From the NCBI GenBank assembly GCA_011391855.1, contig JAABPT010000128.1, forward strand, positions 1-5,844: a DNA stretch of 5,844 bases, read 5' to 3'. The notes under the pieces were generated by a model. It did no database searches. It was given only the letters and a program-made list of their open reading frames with translations, and was not told the origin of the DNA. Source of the stretch: Burkholderiales bacterium (GTDB lineage Bacteria; Pseudomonadota; Gammaproteobacteria; Burkholderiales; Burkholderiaceae_C). Numbering within the stretch: position 1 is the first letter of the stretch; each line of letters begins with the position of its first letter. Shown here piece by piece: positions 1-5,634 of the stretch. The position numbers and the translations under genes are program-made.

Positions 1-372
1 TTCGTAGCCGGCAGCACCGCCGGCGGCGCCGCTGGGCAGGCCGGCAGCGGCCAGCTTCATGCGCAGTTCGTGCACGCGGGAAGCCGGCACCAGCAGCGCC
101 GAGCCGCCTTCGGCAAAGCGGTAGGGCACGTTCAACTGCGCCAGGCGGTCGATGACCTGGCCGCCGTCCTTTTCCGAAAGCTGGGGAAACAGCACGCGCC
201 ATTCGCCTTCACGCGCGCCGGCCCACAGCGCCACCAGCACCACGGCCAGGGCGGCCACGCCCAGCAAGGCCAGCGTCTGCGTGCGCGCCGGCATGGCCTG
301 CCAGCGGGCGCCGAGGCCGGGGGTGGCGGGGACGAGCGGGGTGGGTATGAGCGGCGTGACGGCGTGGTCCAT
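1..372 (-). CDS. fliF: Flagellar MS-ring protein FliF, N-terminal fragment (cut by window edge)
   Basis: FliF builds the inner-membrane MS ring on which the flagellar rod, switch and export gate assemble. Only the first 124 codons are present; the frame runs open off position 1. The product starts MDHAVTPLIP, then has a transmembrane segment at about residues 32-50 (TLALLGVAALAVVLVALW). The periplasmic ring-building domain follows, with EWRVLFPQLSEKDGGQVID (57-75), NVPYRF (81-86) and the FliF-typical stretch MKLAAAGLPSG (105-115) ending in GYE. The full protein normally exceeds 500 residues, so most of it lies outside. The ATG at 372-370 has no close Shine-Dalgarno sequence (GGAAG lies about 17 nt upstream), and the frame stays open upstream, so a slightly earlier start is possible. 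It is divergent from fliE, as in E. coli. Identity is firm; the exact start is less so. Confidence 0.93.
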   Translation of the reverse strand, partial: MDHAVTPLIPTPLVPATPGLGARWQAMPARTQTLALLGVAALAVVLVALWAGAREGEWRVLFPQLSEKDGGQVIDRLAQLNVPYRFAEGGSALLVPASRVHELRMKLAAAGLPSGAAGGAAGYE

Positions 373-530
373 GGGCTGGGGCGGCTGATCTTCCGGGGTT
401 CGTCCGGGGTTCGTCCGGCGTTGGCGGCATTGTTGGCCGCCGACCCCGCAGCGGTGGCGCGAGAAGGAAGGCGAAGGCTTGCCTGTTCGCGCCATCGGGC
501 GGGTGGGGCCCGGCCTACAGTGACCGTGCC
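373..530. promoter_or_regulatory. Divergent fliF/fliE intergenic control region
   Basis: This 158-bp gap separates two early flagellar genes that point away from each other, so it must hold promoters for both. Two structures are visible. One is a tandem 11-mer (392-418) near fliF. The other is a perfect 8-bp dyad, TGGCGCGA at 455-462 and TCGCGCCA at 487-494, with a purine-rich 24-nt spacer. No clear sigma-70 or sigma-28 box stands out. Both start codons lack a good Shine-Dalgarno sequence. In beta- and gamma-proteobacteria with FlhDC this position is a usual class II target; that FlhDC acts here is inference only. Confidence 0.5.
392..418. repeat. 11-bp tandem repeat, about 2.5 copies, upstream of fliF
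   Basis: The unit TCCGGGGTTCG occurs exactly at 392-402 and again at 403-413, followed by a partial copy TCCGG at 414-418. It lies 20 bp upstream of the fliF start. Such a tract could arise by slippage and vary in copy number, which would change promoter or leader spacing. No function can be read from the sequence. Confidence 0.7.
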
Positions 531-887
531 ATGTCAGACCTCCGGCTTCAGCCCTTCGACTTCCAGCAGGCGCTCGCGCGTGCCGGGCTGCGTGCCGACG
601 GCACACCGCGCGCCCACACCGACGTCGGCTCCGCCAGCGCCGCTGGCGCCGCCGGTGCCGTGCCCGGCGGCTTTCGCGCCGCCATGGCCGACGCACTGAA
701 GGGCGTGAGCCAGACCCAGTTCGAGGCCCAGCGGCTGCAGCGCGAAGTGAGCCTGGACAACCCGGCGGTGAGCCTGGAGGAAACCATGCTCGCGATGCAG
801 AAATCGCAGCTTGGCTTCCAGGCCACGCTGCAGGTGCGCAACCGGCTGGTGCAGGCCTACAGCGAAGTCATGAACATGCAAGTCTGA
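531..887 (+). CDS. fliE: Flagellar hook-basal body protein FliE
   Basis: FliE is the small junction protein between the MS ring and the proximal rod, exported early through the flagellar type III gate. The 118-residue product is close to the family's usual size of about 100-120. The N-terminal third is variable and Ala/Gly-rich (residues 30-50). The C-terminal half is diagnostic: SLEETMLAMQKSQLGFQATL (81-100), then QVRNRLVQAYSEVMNMQV (101-118), the near-invariant FliE tail. The ATG at 531 is the only sensible start, but I see no clear ribosome-binding site before it. It is the only plus-strand gene in the window, divergent from fliF and convergent with the GGDEF-EAL gene. This is the same orientation as in E. 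coli, where fliE is transcribed alone. Confidence 0.96.
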   Translation: MSDLRLQPFDFQQALARAGLRADGTPRAHTDVGSASAAGAAGAVPGGFRAAMADALKGVSQTQFEAQRLQREVSLDNPAVSLEETMLAMQKSQLGFQATLQVRNRLVQAYSEVMNMQV

Positions 888-893
888 ACGGCC

Positions 894-928
894 CCGCGGC
901 GGCCCGTGCGCGCACCACGGCGCCGCGG
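894..928. terminator. Putative bidirectional hairpin between convergent fliE and GGDEF-EAL genes
   Basis: Arms CCGCGGCG (894-901) and CGCCGCGG (921-928) are perfectly complementary. After a 2-nt bulge (902-903), the stem continues as CCGTG (904-908) with CACGG (916-920), closing a 7-nt loop. The stem is thus 13 GC-rich pairs and fills almost the whole 43-bp convergent gap, which is where a shared terminator would lie. There is no T run on either side, so it is not a textbook intrinsic terminator. It might act as a Rho-assisted stop or as a 3'-end stabiliser. Confidence 0.45.
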
Positions 929-930
929 CT

Positions 931-2964
931 TCAGCAGGCGGCCGCGGCGGGGTGAAGTACGGCAGCCGGTTCCGCCACCACCACTTCCACCGGCGCTTGC
1001 GTCGTCACCGACGTCACAGCCTGACCCTGCGCCCGGTGCAGCAAACCGCCGGCCGGCCGTGGCCGGCCGAGCAGGAAGCCCTGCAGCTCGTCGCAGCCGT
1101 GCCGTGCCAGTGCCTGCCGCTGGGCTTCGGTCTCCACGCCCTCGGCATTGACGCGGATGGCCAGCGAGTGCGCCAGCGTCACGATCGAGTGCACGATGGC
1201 GTCGACCTTGCCGTCGCCGCCCAGGCCTTGCGTGAAGGCGCGGTCGATCTTGAGCTTGTCGAACGGGAAGCGCCACAGATAGGCCAGGCTGGAGTAGCCG
1301 GTGCCGAAGTCGTCCATCGCGATGCGCGCGCCCATGGCCTGCAGCGCACGCAGCGCGTCCAGCACCTGCTCGGTGTGGTTCATGAGCAGCGACTCGGTGA
1401 TCTCCAGCTCCAGGCGCGAAGGCGCCAGGCTCGAAGCAGCCAGCGCCGCCTGCACCTCGGCAGCAATGGCGCCTTCGCGCCGGAACTGCGCCGGCGACAG
1501 GTTCACCGCCACCGACAAGCTCCCGGGCCAGCCGGCGGCCTCGCGGCAGGCCGTGTGCAGCACCCAGCGGCCCAGCGCCTCGATCTGCCCGGTTTCCTCG
1601 GCCACGGGTATGAATTCGGAAGGCGGCACCAGGCCGCGCGTCGGGTGCGGCCAGCGCGCCAGCGCCTCGTAGCCGGTCAGCACGCTGCCGCGAGCTGCGA
1701 ACAGCGGCTGGAAATGCAACTCCAGCGTGCCCTGCGCGAGGGCTTCCCTCAGGTCGTGCGCCAGGGCGCGGCGCTCCTGCAAGGCGCCGTCGAGCGCAGC
1801 GTCGTAGAAGCTCCAGGAGCCGGAGCCGATGCCCTTGGCACGTTGCAGCGCCAGCTCGGCGTTGTGCAGCAGGCTGTCGGCGTCGTCGCCGTCGACGCCG
1901 CGAATGGCAGCGCCGACGCTGGCGGTCACGACCAGGCGACTGCCCGCGCCGGCGATCGCGTACGGTTGCGCCAGGCTGTCGACGATGCGCTGCGCCAATC
2001 CCTTGACCGACTGGCTGTCGGCCACTTCGCGCTGCAACACCGCGAAGCGGTCGCCGGCCAGCCGCGTCAGCAGGTCGTCGCCGCGCAGCACGCCGACCAG
2101 TCGCTCCGTCACCAGGCGCAGCAGGCGGTCGCCGTGCGCCCGGCCATGGGCGTCGTTGACGTCGCTGAAGCGGTCGAGGTCGATGCACAACACCGCCAGA
2201 CCCGGGACCCCGGTCGCCTGCTCGCCGCAGGCGCGGGCCAGCGCGTCGCGGAAGTGGCCGGCGTTCAAAGCCCCCGTGAGCACGTCGTGGCGCGACAGGA
2301 ACTGCACGCGGCGCTCGTTGTCGCGGTGCTGGCGCGCACGCCAGCCCCAGGCCAGCGCGCCGACCAGGAACACCAGTCCGAGCGCCGAACTGGCGGTCAG
2401 CGCAGCGGCCCGGAACGACGCGGCGGTGGTGAGCGCGACATCGGTCTGGTCCAGGTAGACCTCGATCACGCCAATGACCTGGCGGCCATGCAGCACCGGC
2501 ACATAGGCCTCGGAGTAGACCGCCGGCCGGCCAGCATCACCACGGTGAAGTTCCACCACGCTGGCGCCGCCGCGCGCAGCGCGCAAGGCCTTGTCGCGGC
2601 CCTCGGCAAGGCGGTCCTCGGGCCGGGGCGTCGTGCCCACCGAGTCCGAGACCAGCTGCAGATCGCCTTCGGGGTCGTAGAGCTTGAAGCGAAACAGGCC
2701 CGCCGTATTTCGCAAGGCAGTCAGTCGCTCCTGGGCTTGCGGTGTCGGCCGCTCGCCACTGAAGAGGAGGTCGATATCGGGCACGTTGACGGCGATATGC
2801 CGGGCCCAGCCCTTGGCCGCACGCTCGGCGTCGGCCAGGAGATGCCGGTCGGCCTGGCGGTCGATGGCCAGCGTCACGCCGGCCAGCGCAAGCACGGCCC
2901 CGGCCAGGCCGGCGGGCCAGGCGGCATGGCGCAGGCGTTCGCGGATGCGGAGTCGCTTCAGCAT
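931..2964 (-). CDS. Membrane-bound c-di-GMP phosphodiesterase (degenerate GGDEF plus intact EAL)
   Basis: The 677-residue product has a transmembrane helix at about 14-34, a periplasmic sensor-like region at 35-185, a second helix at about 187-208, GGDEF at about 225-388 and EAL at about 400-645. The EAL domain keeps every signature I can place: EALARW (433-438), VNLSP (487-491), EITES (521-525), DDFGTGYSSL (551-560), LKIDRAF (571-577), AEGVET (607-612) and QGF (628-630). It should therefore hydrolyse c-di-GMP to pGpG. The GGDEF site reads AGDRF (303-307), and the FKxxND lysine is Ser (FSDVND, 266-271), so cyclase activity is unlikely. An RxxD (RGDD, 294-297) five residues upstream of AGDRF matches an inhibitory-site position. 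The frame is open up to 3612, but the ATG at 2964 is chosen because it overlaps the fimT stop by 7 nt (ATGCTGA), gives a proper membrane helix and avoids swallowing fimT. It is last in the operon. The sensor domain family is not identified. Confidence 0.93.
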   Translation of the reverse strand: MLKRLRIRERLRHAAWPAGLAGAVLALAGVTLAIDRQADRHLLADAERAAKGWARHIAVNVPDIDLLFSGERPTPQAQERLTALRNTAGLFRFKLYDPEGDLQLVSDSVGTTPRPEDRLAEGRDKALRAARGGASVVELHRGDAGRPAVYSEAYVPVLHGRQVIGVIEVYLDQTDVALTTAASFRAAALTASSALGLVFLVGALAWGWRARQHRDNERRVQFLSRHDVLTGALNAGHFRDALARACGEQATGVPGLAVLCIDLDRFSDVNDAHGRAHGDRLLRLVTERLVGVLRGDDLLTRLAGDRFAVLQREVADSQSVKGLAQRIVDSLAQPYAIAGAGSRLVVTASVGAAIRGVDGDDADSLLHNAELALQRAKGIGSGSWSFYDAALDGALQERRALAHDLREALAQGTLELHFQPLFAARGSVLTGYEALARWPHPTRGLVPPSEFIPVAEETGQIEALGRWVLHTACREAAGWPGSLSVAVNLSPAQFRREGAIAAEVQAALAASSLAPSRLELEITESLLMNHTEQVLDALRALQAMGARIAMDDFGTGYSSLAYLWRFPFDKLKIDRAFTQGLGGDGKVDAIVHSIVTLAHSLAIRVNAEGVETEAQRQALARHGCDELQGFLLGRPRPAGGLLHRAQGQAVTSVTTQAPVEVVVAEPAAVLHPAAAAC

Positions 2965-3464
2965 GGCGGGTAGCGCCCCGTGTGGGCGGCGGGGGCGGGT
3001 GTCTCGGCGCAGATGCGGGCGCGTCCCAGGGGTGTCAGGGCCACGCGCAGCCGCTGGCCCTGACGGCCTTGCAGCCGCCCCGGCTGGCCGTTGGCTTCGC
3101 CGCCGGGGTGGAGCTGCACCGAGAACGGGTCGAGCAGGTTCACGCCCGGGTGGTCGTTGGCCTGCACCGTCTTCAATTGGCAGGCCTCGGGCGTTGCGCA
3201 GCCACAGCCGGGAGCGGTGGCCACGCTCCAGCACCACTGGCTGCCGCCGTGCGCCACCACGTGCAACGGGCGGCCCTGGCGGGCGGCCTCGAAACGCGCG
3301 TCGGCCAGGTCGGCGGCCAGCAGCTCGGCGGTGCCGACGAGGCGCCCGCGGTCGACGTGGCTGCCCAGCGACGGCAGCGCCAGCGTGCTGAGCACGGCCA
3401 GCACGGCCAGCGTGATGACGAGTTCCAGCAAGGTGAAGCCGGGCGTTTCCAGGGGTGAAGTCAT
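2958..3464 (-). CDS. fimT: FimT/GspH-family type IV minor pilin (pseudopilin)
   Basis: The 168-residue prepilin has a 9-residue leader ending in Gly, the cleavage motif G|FTLLE (Gly9, Phe10, Glu14 at +5) and a hydrophobic helix to about residue 33. This is the class III signal cut and N-methylated by prepilin peptidase PilD. The mature part is about 159 residues, as in FimT/GspH pseudopilins. The C-terminal region contains PLGRARIC (145-152), matching the GRxR motif linked to DNA binding in Legionella FimT. Six cysteines follow the helix (78, 87, 89, 95, 152, 168), the last being the final residue, so disulfides are likely. The ATG at 3464 lies 8 bp after the upstream pilin stop. The same frame is open further upstream but lacks pilin character there. 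Its stop overlaps the EAL gene start. Role (pilus tip, DNA uptake or adhesion) is inferred, not shown. Confidence 0.88.
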   Translation of the reverse strand: MTSPLETPGFTLLELVITLAVLAVLSTLALPSLGSHVDRGRLVGTAELLAADLADARFEAARQGRPLHVVAHGGSQWCWSVATAPGCGCATPEACQLKTVQANDHPGVNLLDPFSVQLHPGGEANGQPGRLQGRQGQRLRVALTPLGRARICAETPAPAAHTGRYPPC

Positions 3465-3472
3465 GGCCGTCT

Positions 3473-3988
3473 TCAACGCTGCCAGCAGCGGGCCGTGGGG
3501 CCGGTTTGCGCAAAGCCCTGCACCACGTCCAGGGTGAGGGCGGCGCAGGCGTGGTCGCCGGCCTGGGGGCCGTCGGGCCGGGCCGTGGCGGTGGCGCGGT
3601 AGGCCTCGGCACCGGTCAGTGCCAGCGCCACGCTGTAGCGGCCCTGCGGGCTGACGGCGCCCACGCCGCGCAGCGCGCCCAGCTGGCCGGCATACAGGCC
3701 ATGCGCCGAACGGTGTTGTTCCTGCGCCTGCTGCAGGCGCGTCAGGGCCGCCACGGCGTCCACGCGACCGGCCTGAAGTTGCTGACTGCGGTAGGCGGGC
3801 AGGGCGACGGCGGCCAGCACGGCGGCCACGGCCGTGGCCATGCACAGCTCGACCAGCGTGAAGCCCCGCGGGCCGCAGGCGCGCAGCTCCGTCGGGCGCG
3901 GCCGGGCACCCGGGTGCCCACCGCCTGCGGGCGGTCGGGCGCGGCGGGCGCGGCGCGCATTTGCTTCGGGCATGGCCTCGGCGTTCAT
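3473..3988 (-). CDS. PilE-like type IV pilin with an unusually long Arg-rich leader
   Basis: The 171-residue product contains a prepilin motif G42|FTLVE47 followed by a hydrophobic helix (MATAVAAVLAAVALPAY). The mature part is about 129 residues. Its tail fits PilE/ComP-like minor pilins: a GLY element, SPQGRYSVAL, a YRATATA strand, and ACAALTL followed by CWQR at the end. These two late cysteines would close the family's disulfide loop. The ATG at 3988 overlaps the ycgR stop as ATGA, implying translational coupling. It leaves a 42-residue leader rich in Arg, Pro and Gly, longer than the usual leaders of about 6-25 residues. A second ATG (3973) would still leave 37 residues. No closer ATG, GTG or TTG is in frame before the cleavage site. 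The leader DNA holds two hairpins. It could be a minor rather than a major pilin; I cannot tell which pilus system it serves. Confidence 0.87.
   Translation of the reverse strand: MNAEAMPEANARRARRARPPAGGGHPGARPRPTELRACGPRGFTLVELCMATAVAAVLAAVALPAYRSQQLQAGRVDAVAALTRLQQAQEQHRSAHGLYAGQLGALRGVGAVSPQGRYSVALALTGAEAYRATATARPDGPQAGDHACAALTLDVVQGFAQTGPTARCWQR
3904..3934. repeat. 16-bp perfect palindrome and adjacent hairpin inside the pilin leader
   Basis: GGGCACCCGGGTGCCC at 3904-3919 is a perfect 16-bp palindrome. Directly beside it, CCGCC (3921-3925) pairs with GGCGG (3930-3934) across a 4-nt loop. Both lie within the codons for the long leader of the PilE-like pilin, between the ycgR stop and the prepilin cleavage site. 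They could fold in the polycistronic mRNA and dampen or segment expression downstream of ycgR. In DNA this GC-rich, some palindromes arise by chance, so the function is open. Confidence 0.55.
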
Positions 3989-4779
3989 TCCAGGGTCAGC
4001 ATGCGGCGGCGCTTCTGCGCCTGGTCGATCCAGCGCTGCAGCACGCGTTCGGCACCAGGCGCCAGCGACTGCCATTCGCAGCCCAGCCGCACGCCGCCGC
4101 GGCCGCCGGCCGCGCCCGGGTCGGACCCGCGATCGGGCCCCCCCAGTGACGAAACGTGGTGCAGCGTGACGGCTGCCGAGAACAGGGTTTCGGCGTCGAG
4201 CGCCACGCGCAACTCGCCCAGCAGCGTGCCGGCCTGGAGCGGTGGCACGTCGGCCGGCAGCCAGAGCGCGCAACCGCCAATGCTGACGTCGAGCACGCGC
4301 AGGGCCAGCCTCATCTCCGGCATCGAAGGATGGCGCAGATGGGCCACCGGCGCATGCCGCTCGGAGGGGCGCACGCGGTAGGCGTTGCGGCGCTGGAAGC
4401 GGTACACCTCACCCGGCAACGCACACTGCAAGGCACTGACGGTGGCCCCGCGCACGAGCACCAGCCCGTGCAGGTCGAATTGCAGTTTGACGGCGTCGAT
4501 GTAGGCCACCGCCACCGCCTCGTCGCACTCCACCAGCCGCGCCAGCTGTGGCGGGTTGCCGTCCATATTGAAGGTCAGGCGCCGTTGCGCCGCGTCCAGT
4601 GCCCACAGCGTGGTCGTGAGCGTGGCCCCGCCAGGGCTGTTCAGCATCACGGGCACGCTCTGGTCGCGCAGGTCGCGCAGCACGCGCAGGCGTTCGGTTT
4701 CCGGGCTGACACGGAAGGCGGCCCAGGCGTCGGCATCGCCTGCAGCGTCCAGTTCGGCGGGTCGGGTGTCTTCGAACAT
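3985..4779 (-). CDS. ycgR: YcgR-type flagellar brake, c-di-GMP-binding PilZ protein
   Basis: YcgR binds c-di-GMP through its PilZ domain and then acts on the flagellar motor to slow swimming. The 264-residue product has the two-domain build of the family: a YcgR N-terminal domain (about 22-125, with FRVSPETERLRVLRDL at 22-37 and VKLQFDLHG at 97-105) and a PilZ domain from about 128. The c-di-GMP motifs are intact: QRRNAYR (129-135, RxxxR = Arg131 and Arg135) and DVSIGG (164-169, DxSxxG). A Gly-rich insert sits near 213-229, between late PilZ strands. Length matches the family (about 240-265). The ATG at 4779 is supported by AGGAG six bases upstream. It starts 18 bp after the fliT stop, and its own stop overlaps the pilin start by 4 nt. 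Co-transcription with a phosphodiesterase that would relieve the brake supports the assignment. Confidence 0.93.
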   Translation of the reverse strand: MFEDTRPAELDAAGDADAWAAFRVSPETERLRVLRDLRDQSVPVMLNSPGGATLTTTLWALDAAQRRLTFNMDGNPPQLARLVECDEAVAVAYIDAVKLQFDLHGLVLVRGATVSALQCALPGEVYRFQRRNAYRVRPSERHAPVAHLRHPSMPEMRLALRVLDVSIGGCALWLPADVPPLQAGTLLGELRVALDAETLFSAAVTLHHVSSLGGPDRGSDPGAAGGRGGVRLGCEWQSLAPGAERVLQRWIDQAQKRRRMLTLE

Positions 4780-4785
4780 CGCGCG

Positions 4786-4790
4786 CTCCT
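4786..4790 (-). promoter_or_regulatory. Ribosome-binding site of ycgR
   Basis: AGGAG (minus strand) lies 6 nt before the ATG at 4779-4777, inside the 18-bp fliT/ycgR gap. It is the best Shine-Dalgarno sequence in the window and fixes the ycgR start. Most other starts here have weak sites or depend on overlap with the preceding gene. Confidence 0.8.
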
Positions 4791-4797
4791 GCGCCGC

Positions 4798-5121
4798 TCA
4801 GTGCAGCGTCTGCCGGCGCCCGGCCAGCGTGTCGCCCAGCTCCTGCAGCCAGGGCTCGGCGAGGTGGCGGATCTCGGCGTCGTTGACCAGGATGCGCTGC
4901 ATGATCCGCGACTTGAGCTGGGCCGCCTCGCGCGCCACCGCCTGCTCGGCGATGCTGGCCTCGGCGGGCTGCTGCGCGGCGTGCTTGAGCTGGCTGATCA
5001 GCAGCACGCAGGCGCCTTCGAGCTTGACCACCTCGTCCCAGTGGCCGGCGCGGGCGGCTGCCAGCATGTCGGTGCTGGCGAGTTCGATGGCTTCGTAGTA
5101 GTTCAGCAGTTCGGGGTGCAT
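4798..5121 (-). CDS. fliT: Flagellar export chaperone FliT
   Basis: FliT is the small cytoplasmic chaperone that escorts the filament cap protein FliD to the export gate; in enterics it also antagonises FlhDC. The 107-residue all-helical product carries recognisable family stretches: LLNYYEAIELAS (5-16), GHWDEVVKLEGAC (26-38) and IMQRILVNDAEIRHLAEPWL (73-92), the last being the FliT C-terminal helix region. The frame extends to an ATG at 5178 that would add 19 residues and overlap the fliS end. I prefer 5121 because AGGG sits 8 nt before it, the family usually starts near this point, and the extra residues (rich in Pro, Ser and Arg) look non-native. It lies 37 bp after fliS and 18 bp before ycgR. 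Sequence conservation in FliT is low, so context helps the call. Confidence 0.88.
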   Translation of the reverse strand: MHPELLNYYEAIELASTDMLAAARAGHWDEVVKLEGACVLLISQLKHAAQQPAEASIAEQAVAREAAQLKSRIMQRILVNDAEIRHLAEPWLQELGDTLAGRRQTLH

Positions 5122-5158
5122 TGGCGAGGCCCTGTTCGATGGGTTCGGGAGCGGGCGT

Positions 5159-5596
5159 TCAGGCGCCGCGGAGTGCATCGGCTTGCGTGCGGATGGAGGC
5201 CCAGGCCTCGCGCACCGGCGTCATCAGCGCGGCGCACTCTTCGAGCGCGCCTTCGTCGTTCTTCAGATTGGCGTGGGTCAGGCGTGCCGTGACATAGGCG
5301 TAGAGGTCGTGCAGGTCGCGCGCCAGGGCGCCGCCCTGTTGCAGGTTGAGCGCCGAACGCAGGCCTTCGTCGACGATGCGCACGGCGCGGCCGATGGCGC
5401 GGCCCTTGGCGGCGACGTCGTTGGCCCGCAAAGCGCCGCGGGCGTGCGCCAGCGACTCGAACAGACCGTCGAAAAGCATCGTCACCATCTGGTGCGGCGA
5501 AGCGTCGCCATGCACCTGGCTGTCGAGATGGACCTGCTGGTACAGGCCGCAGTTCCGTGCAGCGCTGTTCGGGCGGAAAGCGGGAGTCGGGTACAT
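5159..5596 (-). CDS. fliS: Flagellin export chaperone FliS
   Basis: FliS binds the C-terminus of flagellin in the cytoplasm, prevents premature polymerisation and delivers it to the export apparatus. The 145-residue product fits the family (about 125-145) and shows its landmarks: ASPHQMVTMLFDGL (32-45), the helix SLAHARGALRAND (48-60), AIGRAVRIVDEGLRSALNLQ (67-86), then GGALARDLHDLYAYVTARL (88-106), HANLKND (108-114) and a terminal MTPVREAW (125-132). The ATG at 5596 is preceded by no clear Shine-Dalgarno sequence. A sigma-28 promoter is centred about 50 bp upstream, giving a short leader of roughly 30 nt. It is the first gene of the six-gene minus-strand operon. fliD, normally just upstream of fliS, is not visible within the window. 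Confidence 0.95.
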   Translation of the reverse strand: MYPTPAFRPNSAARNCGLYQQVHLDSQVHGDASPHQMVTMLFDGLFESLAHARGALRANDVAAKGRAIGRAVRIVDEGLRSALNLQQGGALARDLHDLYAYVTARLTHANLKNDEGALEECAALMTPVREAWASIRTQADALRGA

Positions 5597-5634
5597 GGTG
5601 GGGCGCAGTGTGTTTCGGTGTCAGACCTGCCCAT

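Noticed and set aside
516..531. Sigma-54-like TGGCAC element on the minus strand near the fliE start
   Set aside because: The -24 half is perfect, but the -12 half reads CTGTA instead of TTGCA, losing the invariant GC. It lies about 145 bp from fliF, and no other sigma-54 hallmark is visible.
952..2973. A 673-codon open frame on the plus strand opposite the GGDEF-EAL gene
   Set aside because: It is the antisense shadow of a strongly GC-biased gene, where stop codons are rare in certain frames. The product is rich in Arg, Gln, Ala and Val, shows no domain, and the minus strand encodes clear EAL motifs.
2965..3612. A 216-codon upstream extension of the GGDEF-EAL frame
   Set aside because: It would overlap the whole fimT gene and part of the other pilin gene, is low-complexity Arg/Pro/Ala, and would place the first membrane helix far inside. 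The ATG at 2964 overlapping the fimT stop is much better.
4110..4150. Possible frameshift in ycgR at the G-run and Gly-rich insert near residues 213-229
   Set aside because: The frame recovers a plausible last PilZ strand (GVRLGCEWQSL) and runs on to a stop that overlaps the next start, so an in-frame loop insertion explains it better than an error.
5122..5178. Longer FliT beginning at 5178
   Set aside because: It overlaps fliS, lacks a ribosome-binding site and adds an atypical Pro/Ser/Arg-rich N-terminus; 5121 has AGGG at good spacing.
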